NCBI GenBank assembly: GCA_030141605.1
Contig: JAQGDQ010000250.1
Span: forward strand, 186,001 to 250,000
Direction: 5' to 3'
Origin: Tubiluchus corallicola
Lineage: Eukaryota > Priapulida > Priapulimorpha > Priapulimorphida > Tubiluchidae
DNA length: 64,000 nucleotides
Position numbers and translations under genes: made by a program
Notes under the pieces: model-generated
Databases searched by the model: none
Seen by the model: the letters and a program-made list of their open reading frames with translations, nothing else
Told to the model about the DNA's origin: nothing
Shown here: piece by piece, positions 12,605-27,200 of the stretch
Layout of the letters: each line of letters begins with the position of its first letter
Numbering within the stretch: the stretch's first letter is position 1

Positions 12605-14780
12605 GGCAGTTCAAAAAGCTCATTTGTTGTAGTTAGCAAAGCAAAATTCGGCAATTCCAATCTTAGATCTATTACACATTAGAGTGATTCTAACTAACTA
12701 GATTGCCCTTGAAATTTCCGATGGTACAATTAATTATTATTAACTTAGTGTTAAGATTGTCGTTAACTGTGGAAAAAACCAACAACTAAATTGAATGTTA
12801 ACATTTTTATTTTGAAAACTACATCAAAATTTAATTAATTGTGGGTTTATACCACCTTTCTCTACTTTTTGCCTTTATAAATCTTTTCATATTGGTTTCA
12901 CTGCATAAAATTTACTACTCCTAAATTACTAAAGTTTCAACTAACCGCATTTGTAATACATGTTTTTGTTTTTTCCACAATCCAAACTGCCAGTACTTCT
13001 CACCAATAATAAGTGACATTCACAACTAGCATTCATCAAACATTGTTTACAAACTGCCAGTCTCAAATAAAAAATATACAAATAAGGAATGGTACACGCC
13101 TTTGTCACTCATACCCATTGCTGTGGAGTAATACATTTTGATAAAGTCCTTTAGTTAGGTAATTTTTTATAAAAGTGCTTTTACGACAACAGAACATTCA
13201 TAACCTTCGGCAAAGAGTCTCTGTTGTTTTACGCTTACGATAAGCTGAAGTTACTTCATGAGTTGTCTGCCTCATGTGACGACATTTACCTGATAAAACT
13301 GCTAAGAATTTTAGTTGTAACAGTAGATCAACAACTAAATGCTTTTGTTAAAAAAGCTGTATATACGCTAGAATGAAATTTTTATGAAGACATGGTTCAT
13401 AGAAAGAGAATTTTATTTATTATAAAATTTACAGATATTGTTGCAAAGTCAGTTTGATTAAAAAATTAAAATCTTCCTATGCTTTCTTCTGGTTGATTAC
13501 AGGAAAACTAAAGAAGTGTCTCAAAACAAAATGCTGACACTTAAGATTTCATGCTCGTACATTGGTTGTGAACATTTCAGTAAAATTCTGTTTTTAATAT
13601 TTCCAACAGAATTCAACAGCTTAAATTGTGTCGTTGTCACACGCTGGTATCGACGTCTATCATCAATTGGGGGTCTCAGCACTGGGACTGGCTAATTCCG
13701 GAATCCCTTTTCCCATGAGTGACCTCTGCTTATAGTCCTAAGTACTTGTAAATTAATTCTTAAAGATTTTTTGAAAGTGACGGCTTGAGTTGCTTTTCAA
13801 CTGGTTTGTTAACCTATGGCGCTCGTAAGATTCATAAAATTTTGTATGACTCCACCGGAGCTTCATCCATCAAAATGAGTTTTCTAAACTTTCTTGGTTC
13901 ATCCTGTCATAATACTTCATTACGTTGTCTTTGTTCTACTTTGTTATTGTGCTGTGACAAAATGATGATGCCCAAAAAACTAATTGATTTAAAATCAATT
14001 AATTTGAACGCAATATCATAATTTCTACTTTACTACCCCACAAATTAGGTTTGTTAAAGTATCATTAAAGTTCTCCTGAGACTTCACAAGTGACAGTCTC
14101 CAACTGCTCCATCTTGAAAATAAGATCACTGAGTGCTCTTCTGAGATTTGCCATGCTCATAATCGCAAAAGAAGAAGTTAAAGTTCCCTTAAATCTCAAA
14201 AATTCTTTATTTTCAGTAGTTCTTATAAGTCAATATCTCATTTTCCAGTCTAGCTGGTGTTTCTGTGCCCAGTGCCCACACTTGTCAAACACTTGTCAAA
14301 CATTTCAAATCACAGCAGTGCTCTATCTCCCTTGCCACTATATGCGTCTCATTTAATGCATGTATATCGAAGAAATTACACAAATAAGTACTCTATTAAA
14401 TTTACTTATTGTTTGATCAGTTACTTGTATGAAGATTCGCTATTCTTCCGGCTAGATTGTCAAATAAAGCTAAACGCGCACTGTCAATATTATACAAGAA
14501 AATTAGATATTATCTTTGGCGTATAAAAGAGCAGTGTTCTTCCAAACACATGCCTTGATGTTATTAGTCACTTAACGTTATGAAGTGCATTGCGTGCGCT
14601 GTGAAATAAGATTCGTGGCGGATCTAAGACTAGGTACCGATTTAAAGCTTTCACTGAGTGAAACTTGTGCATTTTAATTACCATTAAACCATGTTTTGTT
14701 TGTACGGATGCGAATAAGAAAGAAATGAATACTAAAAGAGCTAGTTGGTTGAATAGTTGAGTTACTGGTAACTTGAATAG
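12605..14780. other. Non-coding AT-rich sequence
   Basis: No gene or repeat family recognised. A few open frames of 60-90 codons lack any family signature. Confidence 0.4.
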
Positions 14781-15215
14781 CTGATTACACCAACTGACCA
14801 ACAGACTAACTGGCTGGCTGGTTGAACTGACTGACTAATTAAAACTAAAAAGTTTTAATATAACTGAAAGTTTGAAAATCTGATTAGTTTAACATTACAT
14901 TGTTTGCTTTTGTTGGCTGGTTTGTTAGTTGGTGGTTTGGTGGGTTGGAGGTTTAGTTGGCTAATTTGTCTGGCAATCACTTAATTCATTGAGAGAAATC
15001 AACTGAATAATGTAGATTATATTAGTCAGTCAGTCAGCCAGCCAGCCAGTCAGTCAGTCAGTAAGTCAGTCCAGTCAGTTAGTCAATTAGATAGTCAGTC
15101 AGTCAATCAGTCTATCAACCAGCCAAGTAATCAACCAATCAACCAATCATTCAATAAATCAACCAATCAACCTGCTAACCACTCATCCAATAAATTAATA
15201 AGTCAATCAATCAAC
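14780..15215. repeat. Cryptic tetranucleotide repeat (CAGT/CAAT/GGTT)
   Basis: The clearest part, 15,025-15,200, is CAGT/CAGC/CAAT-like repetition. The flanks from 14,745 carry GGTT and GACT variants. Confidence 0.8.
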
Positions 15216-18200
15216 TCGGCTATCATAACAGAGTGCAGCTGCATACGCTAAAGTAATATTGTTGTTTCCCAATAACCGTCAACTAGTCCTTGTTTAAGAA
15301 GACGATAGCTGAACCATGGGTGGGGTGAATACCACAACTGCTCTAAAGCCTTTCATGGAGCTGCCTTAGCTTTCATTCCCCAAGCTATTATAAGGGTTCT
15401 TTAGTTAAATGGACCCAGTATAATAATCATCAATACAATAGCGAATTGTGCATTTATTTGCTATGAGTTGTGTGTGTGTCGGTCGCACAAGTGTGAAAAC
15501 AAGACATTAATTAAACCCACGAACATTAGACGTGATTTAATATGACGCAGAATTAATTGCTTTACGCGTTAATTAGTGTTTGCCAAGATCGTATTAGCAA
15601 CATGGTGGATGGACTCAGGTTTTGTTTATTTACAAACTCTTCAGTTTCAGCGCCTTTTGTGAGGATGAAGAAGGTCTGCGTTTATCATAAATTTCTTTTG
15701 CCTCGCCATAAAAAAACGAAGTGAATAAATAAATAAAATTATTTGTATAAGTAAAGAACAAGACAAAATTGAGGAACTCCTGCTGTTTCCCTTCTTATCT
15801 CAGGCCAGCGGACTAATTCGTATTGTAATTAAAATTTTTCAGTGACTGATTCTTCAGTTAAACTATTTATGAAAACAATGAGTAATAATAATAGTAAAAA
15901 ATTGGACAAAGTTTATTAATAATTTGCTTAAATATGTTATAATAATTAATTACTAACCAAATAGTCGTTAACTAATAGACAGATAGACAAAATTATAATA
16001 AATAAAACATAAATAACAAATAAATATAATTAAACAACCAACTAAGAAAACAAAAGCGAAAGTGAGATGGATCAATAAGCCTTCTCAAACAACATAATTA
16101 TATGACTCTTTTTGAAATTCTTATTAACGATGTGAACCAACAATTATTTGCAACTGCAACGTTGTTGATAATTTTGAAATGAAGATTAGTCATTGAATTT
16201 CATCAAATCAATTTATACGCTTTTCTAACGCGATTTCATTTCGTACAAAACTTGAACATTTTTGGATTACTGATCTAAACTTTCAATTATAGTAACCATG
16301 ACAACGCAAATTTAATCCTTAATGACAAGAATACATGATAATTAATTAAAAAATTCCCACAATTAAAAAACGTGGAAAAAAGGCGACTTTTCAAAACTAC
16401 CATTGTAGTTTACGTTCAGGTGAAAGAAAAGAAAAAACCATAAAAGGCTAATAGTAGCCATTAAGTTTTAGGGAGTTTTTTTTGTACGTTTTGATGATAT
16501 TATAAGCGTTATTAGTATTTCGCCTATAACTGACAAAAAATTAAAAAATTCTCATCAATCCAGCATTAATGACCATATTTATGCCTTTAGCCACGAAGCC
16601 CATTAATTATTTCAGCATTGTGACCAGCTACAAATAACTGGGACTTATTAATAAAAGAAACTTTAATCTATGTACCCTAATAAGCCTTCTCTTAATGTAC
16701 AAAGAAATTCAATTCCTTTGAATTTATTTTCAAACACTTAGCTATTTGTCACTGTATCAATTTCTTTTGTTCAGGTCTGCTTATTCATTACCTATTCGGC
16801 TTCTGTGAAATACCTAATTAGTGCATAATAGGCTCTGCCTATATAAACTGGTTGTATGTTTGTAAATTTATCACCGATGATGACAACAGCAGCCTGTCGA
16901 AACGTTTGGCAAGATTTTAACTTTTTAATGTAAAATTTTTTACTAAAGTTATGTTGTTTTTAACTATAAAACTATTTAACTATTGTGTAAAAATAATCAC
17001 GGAACCACAACAAACAAAAACAAAGAAGTATGAAATCAGCGTGACAGCCACAGAACACAGTACGAGAGGCAGTAGAAACTAACACAACATATTTCTTCCT
17101 TTATTTCGTCTGAAGGTAACTATGGTGTAGTTTGAAGCGATCCGTTTTCGTGTTTTTTCCTCGCTTCTCAATTCTGGGATATTTTAAATCAACTAACAAT
17201 AACCTCTTTTCTAATTAGGAATTAATTAATAATTGTATGATTATCTAATAAAGCAAGCATGTGTAGCATGTGTAGCGGATATTAAAGGAATAGGACCACC
17301 ATGAAGCAGTGAAACACATTTAGACAGCTGAGTAATACATTTACAGCAATCTTCCGCTTTCTAGCAATCTTTCAAATTAGTGGCTCATCCAAACCAAAAT
17401 CGGCAGTAAATCTTCTGCACCGCCAATTCATTTTGATCATTAATCTCTTAGTTTATGACAGCGTAAAATAGTTGCAATAGACCTACATGGATGGACCAAT
17501 TTCATTGAATTATTTTGCATATAATCTCATTCATACATGCAATGCAGGTTGCTTTATTAGTACCTGCACCTCCCCCCATCTTAACCTATAAGCCATTTGT
17601 AACCTGCGTTATGAAAATATTATTACATTAAGCTAACTTCCTCCATTTCGCATACATTTTGACCCAAATCAACAACTTACTGCAGCAACCAGCAAAGTGC
17701 AGGGCTTCTAAATACCACATTCTTTCCAGATGAGAAAATTTCCATGCAATAAATTAATAGACGTAATTTATTGGTAAATCATTCACTTTACTAATTAATT
17801 TAAATTGTTATGCACGATTTAACGAATAGTTTAGTTTAATAATAATAGTTAATAATTTAGTTTAATGAATATATAGTTTACAGGAGCCAAATAAGAAAGA
17901 CTATTTACAAAAAAGAACTAGAGGTCCTTTTAAACCATTTTAAACGAAATTTTAAATCTTTCATAATAGTTTACGATCTTGGCCAGAAATCGCCATGCTG
18001 CTTTAAATGCCCACGAATAACAAATTTTTTATTGTTGCTGTTGTGGTGGGCTGTGCCTATTTTTGTTTTGGCATTTTTCTCATTTCTCCTTCTTAATGCA
18101 TGTTTAAAATATTTAGTATCTATTTTAGATTATGTTCATTGAACTACTCATTTATATAACTAAAATAACTAACAGGAACGATTTTAGAATATTTGTTTTA

Positions 18201-20910
18201 TCAATAATTGTTTGTTTGTCTGTAGTGTCGCTGTATTTCAAAATTGAAATTGTACGTATGTCTTGTTATTTGTACCGTATATATTTTTGACTCACATAAA
18301 TAAATATATTAAAATATGTCATGATATTTTGTGGAAGGTTGTTCCAGTAATGCTGTTGTTTAATTAACTAGTACTAAGCTAGCCACTGTGCACAACGAAT
18401 GTTTATTAAACTCCTGACCTTTCATATGGGAGGAAACGTGTACTCTTTATTAAAGCTAAACTAAAGCTACGCTCACATAGTGAAAATTACACATCCCCGC
18501 ATTAGTCCGTTCACATTCTCATGGCTTCATTTATAGTTTTTAGTTCATACAACATCACTGTCATCGTCACTCTAGCAATAAGTTGCTACATCAAGTTTCG
18601 CTGATTTCATTTAAAGCGATAACTACCATACTTCACGGGTCAAGAAGTTGCCATCAACTCCATACAACTTTCATTCCTTGTAAAAATTTCATTATCAAAG
18701 TTTAACCAAAGTTCAAGCGGAAAAAATGTTCAAAATATAGCACTAAAAGCCAAATGCTTTACTTTTACGACTATAATTTTATAGTCATTTTTATTACAGT
18801 ATATACAATAAAACTTCAGCTAAGAAGGTTCACAGTTGACACTGAAGACAAAACAAAAACTAGGATCAAAATATTTACGCAGTTCTACAATCTACCAGGA
18901 ATTATAAATAAGCACAATACTGCTACGTAATTGCAAAAAAAATTTGCATACTTGTGCAAAACTTCAACAGTTCAGTCTATGTAAAACGATTCGTACCTTG
19001 ACGCTTGCAAGTGGCGCCCTCTATACACGGTAAAGGTAATACATTGCAAATTTTTGTGATTTAACCAAAAATCACAAGCTGGCGCACCTTTAAACACAAT
19101 TCTTCTTTCTTCTGCGATTTTCCAAATTATTCCTTACCTTTTTATAAGTATACTTACAGAAAGTAAGCACGGTTATTTTAGTATTTACACATTACTGTTG
19201 ACGCATTATCTTATAAATGATAAAAATTCTAGTAGTGGTCTTAAATATAAACAAGGCAAACAACACTTTTCATAAAACAACTCCAACCAAAAATTTAGAT
19301 ATACTGGGTATTTTGCTCAATCAGGAAAGTGTCGGCTCTTTGCTTTAAAACATATTTACATATATGTACACAGATTTACTACAAATCCTGAACGTTTTGG
19401 TACCTTGTTTTGACAACTATTTGCTACCTAGACTTAATACAGTAGTAGATTCATAACATTGAAAGCGCCTCGCAATTATGCACAGTGCATAAACAGTGTC
19501 GGGCTTCATAAACTTTGAATGATCAGTCAATAACAATCTCGCCATCATCATTATAACGTTCGTCCTAACTGTATTCGTATGACTGACTTACTACAAGTAA
19601 AAATTCAGAAAAATATTACATTATCATTTTTTTCCACTATAATAAAATCAATATTACAATAAAAGATCTAAAAAATAAAACCAACTAAACAAGTTCTAAT
19701 ACTTAGGCAAGAATGTTGGCAAACATCCAGCAACAAAATGAGATTTCAAGGTAAGTTAACAAGCACCAATTAAAGACAGTCAAAGGAGGTAGCAATTTTA
19801 AAAACATTAAATACTCAATAGAGTACCCTCAGTACATTGCTTGATGTATAATAAAGATGTGACCACACAAATCTCGGATACTTTGATTCATTTTTTAAAA
19901 AGAAACATTATTTCTATTTCTATTTCGAAATAATAAGTTGTACAAATTACATGTTATTACAATAATGAAGAAAGGGCAGGACGGTAATAGTTCCTCTTTT
20001 AGAAACTATTTGCAGTTCCTAGTTCCTCAGTGACAAAAACTATTTCCAGTACGGGGTTTTTTCAACTTTTTAGAAAAAGAAACTTGTTAAAGTTGCAAGT
20101 TTTTTTGCACCAAAAGGAAATTAGTTCAGTTCCCATTCGTTGCAATGTTTTTTCTATCTACTATGCACAGAATAAACAATGATAAACAATCTAAAATAGC
20201 TGGCGCCTCTTAAATATCCCGAAAACAGCTAATTTTGCTTTTCTTTATGGCTGCCTAACCAAAGAAAGCAAGGACAAACATGTGAAAAATAAATAAATTA
20301 GCAAAAGCAAAGTACAGGTTGGACGAGGAAAGAAATTTAAATAGTTCCACGTTCGTCTGTGACATTCAAAGTTTGTTATCATGAAATAGTTCCAGTTCCA
20401 AGTGCCCAAAGAAGGAAATAGTTCCAGGAGCTGCACTCCATGAACTAAGTTATTTTACAAGAAGAATTAGTTCCAATTTCAACTTCTTGAAGAATAATTT
20501 TTTTCCCTGACAAAGTTCCTTCACAACCCTTAGAAAGACCACAGTATTGTAATGATCCAAGAACACGAGGATTAACCATCTCGCAGAAAAAAGTACAGAA
20601 AAGTATAGCAGAATGTATCAAACTTCTACTATCATGATTATACTGCTGACACATAGGCAAGTATACATAGTTCATATAAGTAAACAAGGAAATTCAGAAG
20701 GCTAAGATAGTTAAAAATTTCTAAAATTCCCAACAAAAATCAGGATTTAAAGTTCCAGAAAATTTGTCCGCAAAATGAAAGACCTGCTTTCAAAATAATC
20801 TGCAGACAAATATTAGGAAAAATTCAACTTGATTTTAAATTTAAAAAGTTGATTACTTTTAATTCAGAGCTAAAAACTCAACTAGCCTAAAAATGTACAT
20901 TGTTATAATT
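15216..20910. other. Long intergenic stretch, no gene seen
   Basis: This lies downstream of the angiomotin gene. It is AT-rich, with many TAATTA/ATTAAT hexamers between about 15,500 and 17,900. A phrase with GATGATGAC and GTCGAAACGTT sits at 16,873-16,912. Between about 19,980 and 20,480 the phrase AGTTCC/AGTTCCAGTT recurs many times. No coding exon was recognised on either strand. Confidence 0.45.
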
Positions 20911-20916
20911 TTTATT
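20911..20916 (-). terminator. Candidate poly(A) signal of the angiomotin gene
   Basis: AATAAA on the minus strand, about 250 bases beyond the stop codon. It is the first perfect hexamer I noticed; usage is inferred only. Confidence 0.35.
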
Positions 20917-21163
20917 ATTTAGTTCCACTAACCTATTATAAGTAAAAGACACAACTTTCTTATGATTAAAAAAAGAAATATATACAAGGTAGTATATACA
21001 ATAAGCTTAACTGAAACTAAGATGCTCTTTAAAAGCAAAAAATGATTTTTTGCTCAAAAACGCACTGCTTATAAATAAATTTACATATAAATAAATGTCC
21101 TCAAACGGCCTGTCAAATTAAAACAACCTTCTAATCACGAATACACTCTAAGAATTACCAGTG

Positions 21164-21229
21164 TCAGACTCGCCAGTAGTGACCAGGATATGCTTGTTTT
21201 TCAGCCTGAAGTGCCGCTAAAATTGAGTC
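21164..21229 (-). CDS. AMOT: Angiomotin exon 13: C-terminus
   Basis: 66 bases including the TGA stop. It encodes ILAALQAEKQAYPGHYWRV at the C-terminus. Motins end in a PDZ-binding motif; W-x-V here fits a class II ligand. Confidence 0.8.
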   Translation of the reverse strand, partial: DSILAALQAEKQAYPGHYWRV

Positions 21230-24200
21230 CTGAAAAGCAAGCAGAAAAGATAGTAATTAAACAAAAGAACAATTAGCGAGGCAAGCATTTTATGAGAAGT
21301 ACAATGAACCCCTGTCATAAGAGACCTCGTTATAATGGATTTCCGATACAATGGACTGTGTTTGCTGTCGTGTTTTTCTGATTACAATGGACAAGTGCAA
21401 TATATCAATTGCATGTGTCTGGACAGGGACATCGACATGAAGCATTTTCGCAGAAGCATTATTAGTCAAACCCCTTTATAAGGCCAACCTCGCTTAATAA
21501 CACTCATATTTGTAGTAAAATAATATGTCTATATTTGCATAGACATGCATGCATTAATGCACCTCGTTAAAATGCTCTAATCCACTATAACGCCGAGTTT
21601 TTCTGCAGTCCCACAGTAGGCAGAATATTGAGGTTTGAATGTATTTATTCACCTTCGTATCTACCGCTTACTACAACACAAATATTTATTGCAACCTTTA
21701 ATGGGTTTACACGTAAAAACTCCCACAAAAGTTTTTCTAAGATTTCTGATGATTCACAATCAGCTTCCCCTGCAGCCTCTGAACCTGTGCGATGCGATAA
21801 GCGGGACATCCTTCTTCATGGACAAGATGGCGGAACAACTGAATTTAATAATTGCAGTCGGCAACAGAACTATAATACATCACAAACATTGCAAATCATT
21901 GCAAATTTTAGTCCAAGCTTTGGAATGACGCAAATGATGAACTAAAAACTATTCAGCCAATTCAATAATTTAAAATGAAATAAATATGAAATGCAATGAT
22001 TTTCAATAAATACAACACTTCTTAACATCCTACACCTATTGCAGCAGTCATACCACAATCCCGATACAGATTATGCAAAAAAGACATCATTGATAAATTT
22101 TTAAAGCTGATGTAAACATCGCACACACTACTGTCTTCTTTCCTACTATTTCCACTAACACATTATTCTTCCAGTCCTGTGTGATCTAACGTTTCTCCCT
22201 GTTCTTTTTTTTTGTTCAATTAGCAATTCCTTTTTTTATCTAGTTCACATGACCATGGCTTTATACAAGTCCTTGCTTCTGTAGCCCACTGTAGTATAAT
22301 TATTCTTTTATGATGACGATAGTGTATGAAATATAATAATTTACTATAGTATGAAGTAACAATTTTGACGTCGCCACGTATTGAATGTCACTATATTGTA
22401 CTGAATCCGATATAATAAAAACTTCAACTTCAAAAAACTACATAAAAATAAAATTGAGCACTAGGAAATGAACATAAGTAGAGATGTTGGATAAAATTTT
22501 GTCAACTGTTACAACAAATCGTGTGTTCTAAATAAACAAGATCATTTCAGTACTAAACTGGGTTCTGACTATAATAAAATAGAGCTCATTACATAATACG
22601 TACTTGACCAGATGTGGATATCACGGTGGATGTAGTTGCTGTAGAAACAGAAGACGTCAACGTATGCAAAGGAGATGGAGAAGGCAAATCGGCAGACGGT
22701 AGTGAAGTATCTTTGAAGATGAGTGTATTGTAGGATGTGTCGGAAAATGCCGACGTATCTGCCAAAGAAACAATTTGAAATCTTTAAAAGTTCAGATACA
22801 ATTTTAATTTTTCCTATTACCGTATATACTCGCATATAAGCCGAATTTAGAACTATAAAATACAATACTGAAATCAGGGGGTCGGCTTATATGCGCATGA
22901 AACAAAATGAACACAAGGACAGACACTAATGCCAATTTTTCAGCCACACATTTTCATCGCTATCTGACTCTTATAAGACTCTATCTCAGAAATGTTATAA
23001 TTTTTTGTGAATAAATAGAAAACAAAATATTTTCTTCTTTATTCATATCAAAATGTATAATTTGTTCTATTTCTTCTAGTATGTAACATAAAAGTAAGCA
23101 TTTTACATCTTTATAGTAAAAAATTTCTATGAACCAAAAATACCCAATTAACAAAATGTGACAAAAAGGGATCAATTTTGTTGATTGGGTATGGAGTAAA
23201 ATTAGACAAGTTGATGGTCGGCTTATATACGGGTTTTTGCAAAAACTGGCCATCTTAAAGCAGTTTTAGGGGGTCGGCTTATATGCGATGTAGGCTTATA
23301 TGCGAGTATATACGGTAATTATTTTTACTTTATAGTGAAGAGATCACAATAACGTTTACTTAGCACACAATGTAATTACTCAGCTCAACACCAACGTGTT
23401 CATAATGGTAGTGCCAACTAATGCAGCACTTGAATCAATTTATAACAAATGCTGGTCCACCCCTACAGCAATAATTGTTACCTTTTACAAAATCACAATG
23501 TGATTAATAGTTAAAAAGTTGGCACTTTACCAGGCAAAGTTTATAGGTGGATTATTCGTTTACTTCAGAATTCTGCCTGCCCAGTGTCTATAGTAGACCT
23601 AACAGGCATATGATGATGACATTTGTTTTTATCTGTTTATAGACCGGCTATGATTTTTTTTCATTTAGCATTCTAGGCGATTACGCAAATTAAATACTGT
23701 ATTTAGGTGATACTACTTAAAATACTGAACTGCACAGTGCTACAAATAAATTTTGTCTGCAAAAGTAAATAGAACATTTGTATGTTTTCAGGGAAAGCAA
23801 ACATTGCACCTGATAGAGAGCAGGTAATCTGCGAAAGGCTTTCATTGATCGAGGATTCACATCTGCCACACCTGAGACACCTCTGCCAGTTCAATACTTC
23901 ATCTTACAGGATTAACCTTGACAATGAGCTAGGTTCCAACCCTGCCACAACGATCTGCATATAACTGACTGCACAGTTAATATGCAGCTGAATAACCAAT
24001 AGACTACATTACACACATTCTTTTCCCTAAATTTCTAAAACTGAAGACAAACATCTGATGACAAAAACTAATTCGGAATGGGAAGCATTGGAATTTCTCG
24101 CTTATTGGGTTTTCTCTTCCCCAATGCCAGGATATATCATTTACAATGCCCTTTGCTATTGTAATAAAATCTGTTTCTTCGTGAATCTGATTTGTTATTG

Positions 24201-27200
24201 CTATGAAATCTGTTTTATAGTAAAAATTTAGAATACGGAGTAACTCTACTGTAACGTTACAATACAAAAAACTATACAATATAAAAACTTATCACACAAA
24301 TGAGAATGAGAACGGCATCACAGCAAAGCAGACGGCTTTATAAAGTTATTTCACAAACACGTGGCCCAGCAAACAACTTACCACCACTGCTGTCTTGTAC
24401 AGACTCTGCTCTGTCCATATAATGTGAAGACTCAAGCATCACTGATGCTATGGTTGATACATCACGTATGTCAGGCTGACTGGCAGAAGCTCCCTGAGCG
24501 AGCAGAGATGCATGCGGCGAATGGTGATGCGATGATCGTAGCATTGCATTGAATGCCGCAGCATCCTTCTCCACCAAGTGTTTCTGTAACACCTTAACCA
24601 TGGCTTCTTTCTCTGCTAATTTTGTTTTGTACTCTTGCATTCTGAAGCATTGGAAAAGACGATTCACTATTAAAGCGCAATATTTACAACGATAATTAAA
24701 TTATTTTAATCCATTTCAAACAAACTAAAATATAGTACGATATTAAGTACATTTATCAATATTATCTTTAACCCTTTCACTACAGAAGGCAGCACACTGC
24801 CGCCTATTTTTTTAATGCAAGGGACGGAAGGCGGTAGACTGTCGCCCAAGCTCAGTGCTTAGCACAGTCACCCAGGTCTGTTTATTTCACTGCTACGGCC
24901 ATGCAAAAACATTGTAGACTAACAGATGTGGGAGTGGGGTTACTTCACAACAAGTAATGCTAACCAGCCAATCAGCATCTGAAGCCAGGTGCATTCCATA
25001 ATACTGTACTCAGTGTACTGTATGGTATGTTCCTAAAATCACTTGTAGATCATTGACAAAACATATGTCTAGTTGATTGTTCTGCATCCTTATAAAATTA
25101 TTGCATATTATGGACTAGTATTGTGTCTTTTGTGAAAACTGGTTTCTAAACATAAGTACATACTTATTTATGATTGTGCGTACAAGTGTGCGCGCACGTG
25201 AGTGCATGTATAGAAATAAATTTAATAATTAATGTTAGTACTTAATAACAAACAACTACTTGTTTATTTACAAGTTTTCTGCTTTAGTAACACACCACAA
25301 GAATTTATTGTCAAATCTGCAAAAGTCAATGTGGCCCAGTTAAAAAGCAACAACGTAGTGAAAGGGTTAATCTGTAAATTTTCATTTTGCTATGATTGAT
25401 AAGTTAAGTGCGCATAATAATTATCTTTCATGCATTTATAATGTGCATACATTATCATGCAAAATACAGTATTAAGTCTGCATATAACGATTTACCATTG
25501 TAGAAAACGTATTTCATGTATAAGTACCAATGAAAAGGCACCTATACAAAAGCAAAGATGAGGATTATAAATGAAAAACTGGCAAAATTTACTTACAATA
25601 TTGAGACCCTTGCTACAGGCGTGTGCTTGGAAAAACAAACCAAAACATTATAACAGCATAATTAGAAACACTCTTTTCGTGAAAGCTTTAACAAACAATT
25701 ATAGTTAAGGAATTAAAATTACAAATTTTATACAAAAAAATTCTAAAATCTTACTTTGCTTCTAAAGCGGTATATTTCCGTTGCATTGAATACATCTCGT
25801 CCATTTGTTTTAACTTTTCCGCTCTGGCGATGGCCAGCAATTTCTCACACTCCTTCGACGTCTTCTCTAGTGCCGCTATCTTTGCGTCCCTAAAACAGTT
25901 CAAGAAGCTCTTAATATTTCTGCAGTAATCATATTTTTACAACACCGATGGAAAATTGGTAAAAACAATGTTGTGGCCAGCTGTTCTTTTAGTCAAAACA
26001 TGAAGTACACAGTAATTTTATGATAAGCAGTGATCAAGCAACAATGAATGTCTATGCAGTTTACAAAGTAAATTGTCTTTTGGCACAAACTGTTCCAAGA
26101 ATATGTAAGTAGTAATAATATGCTGGAACGTACAATAATCAAGTTAGATGGTAAGAAAGTGGGAATGGTGCAAGTATAACAGCATTTTTGAATCATCATG
26201 ACGTCATAATGCAGTGGTCCATTGTGCCAATTCTTTGTGTCTCCATTAGCAGAAATCAGCATGTTTATACTACACTGTTCCTTCTGGAACACCCTGTAGA
26301 ATTATGGCGGTGGAAAGAGAAATCACTACACAATGTTTATTTGGTATCTCTACATTTCACTAAGCTAGGGGGAAATAATGATTAAAGTAAGTTCAAAAAC
26401 ACAAATTCCTCAAAAAAAATCTCTTTCAAAAAATCATTTAACATTCTAAGCACGTAAGAATGTCCGAAATTCAAATTTGAGAGAATGTCAAAAGGCAAGA
26501 CCTTGTTTTGCCATGTCAACTTTTCTACTTTGCTGTAAAAAAACCTCTCTCGCTCAGGTGCACATTTGCTGCCTTCTTTGGCTAGTCTCAAAAATACTCC
26601 AAAGAAATTCTCGCTAAAAGGCGAGCCATTTGAACCAGGCTACCTTGACCCCTATCGACCATGTTAGCTCATTTCACAGGCTGAGTGATTAAACCTGTCC
26701 CATTAAACAGAAAAGGTGCCAGAGGGCTTGAATGAAACCAATAAAGGTGAAAAACAAACACGAGCCAGAGCAAATTGCAAATGAATTGTTCCTTGTTAAA
26801 ATAATGATGAGTAGTGTTTTACTACTGTACGGCAAACTGCATAATGCACTAGCATTCTGAAATTCGATTACCCAATGAAAAAAAGTGTCTTACTTCGGCA
26901 TAGAGGCAGCATCTATTGCCAACTGACGAATGGCGCTCTCTTCCGTAAACTTTTGCTCCCACTGTCAAATACAACAAGGATATTTTAATTAAGCTGAATG
27001 CACAGAATCACATTGAACAAAATGATGACAAATATTTCAACATTTTTTTTATACTAAGGTTATTTTGACTGCTCACTCTACTTTAATGCTTAACTGGTTG
27101 TAAGTTAGTTGTAGTTAACTAAATACTAAATGCTAAAATACGACAAAGACTAAAAAGCTTAGTTAAAGGAAAAAATAAAAAAGTTCTAGGCAAGAACTTT

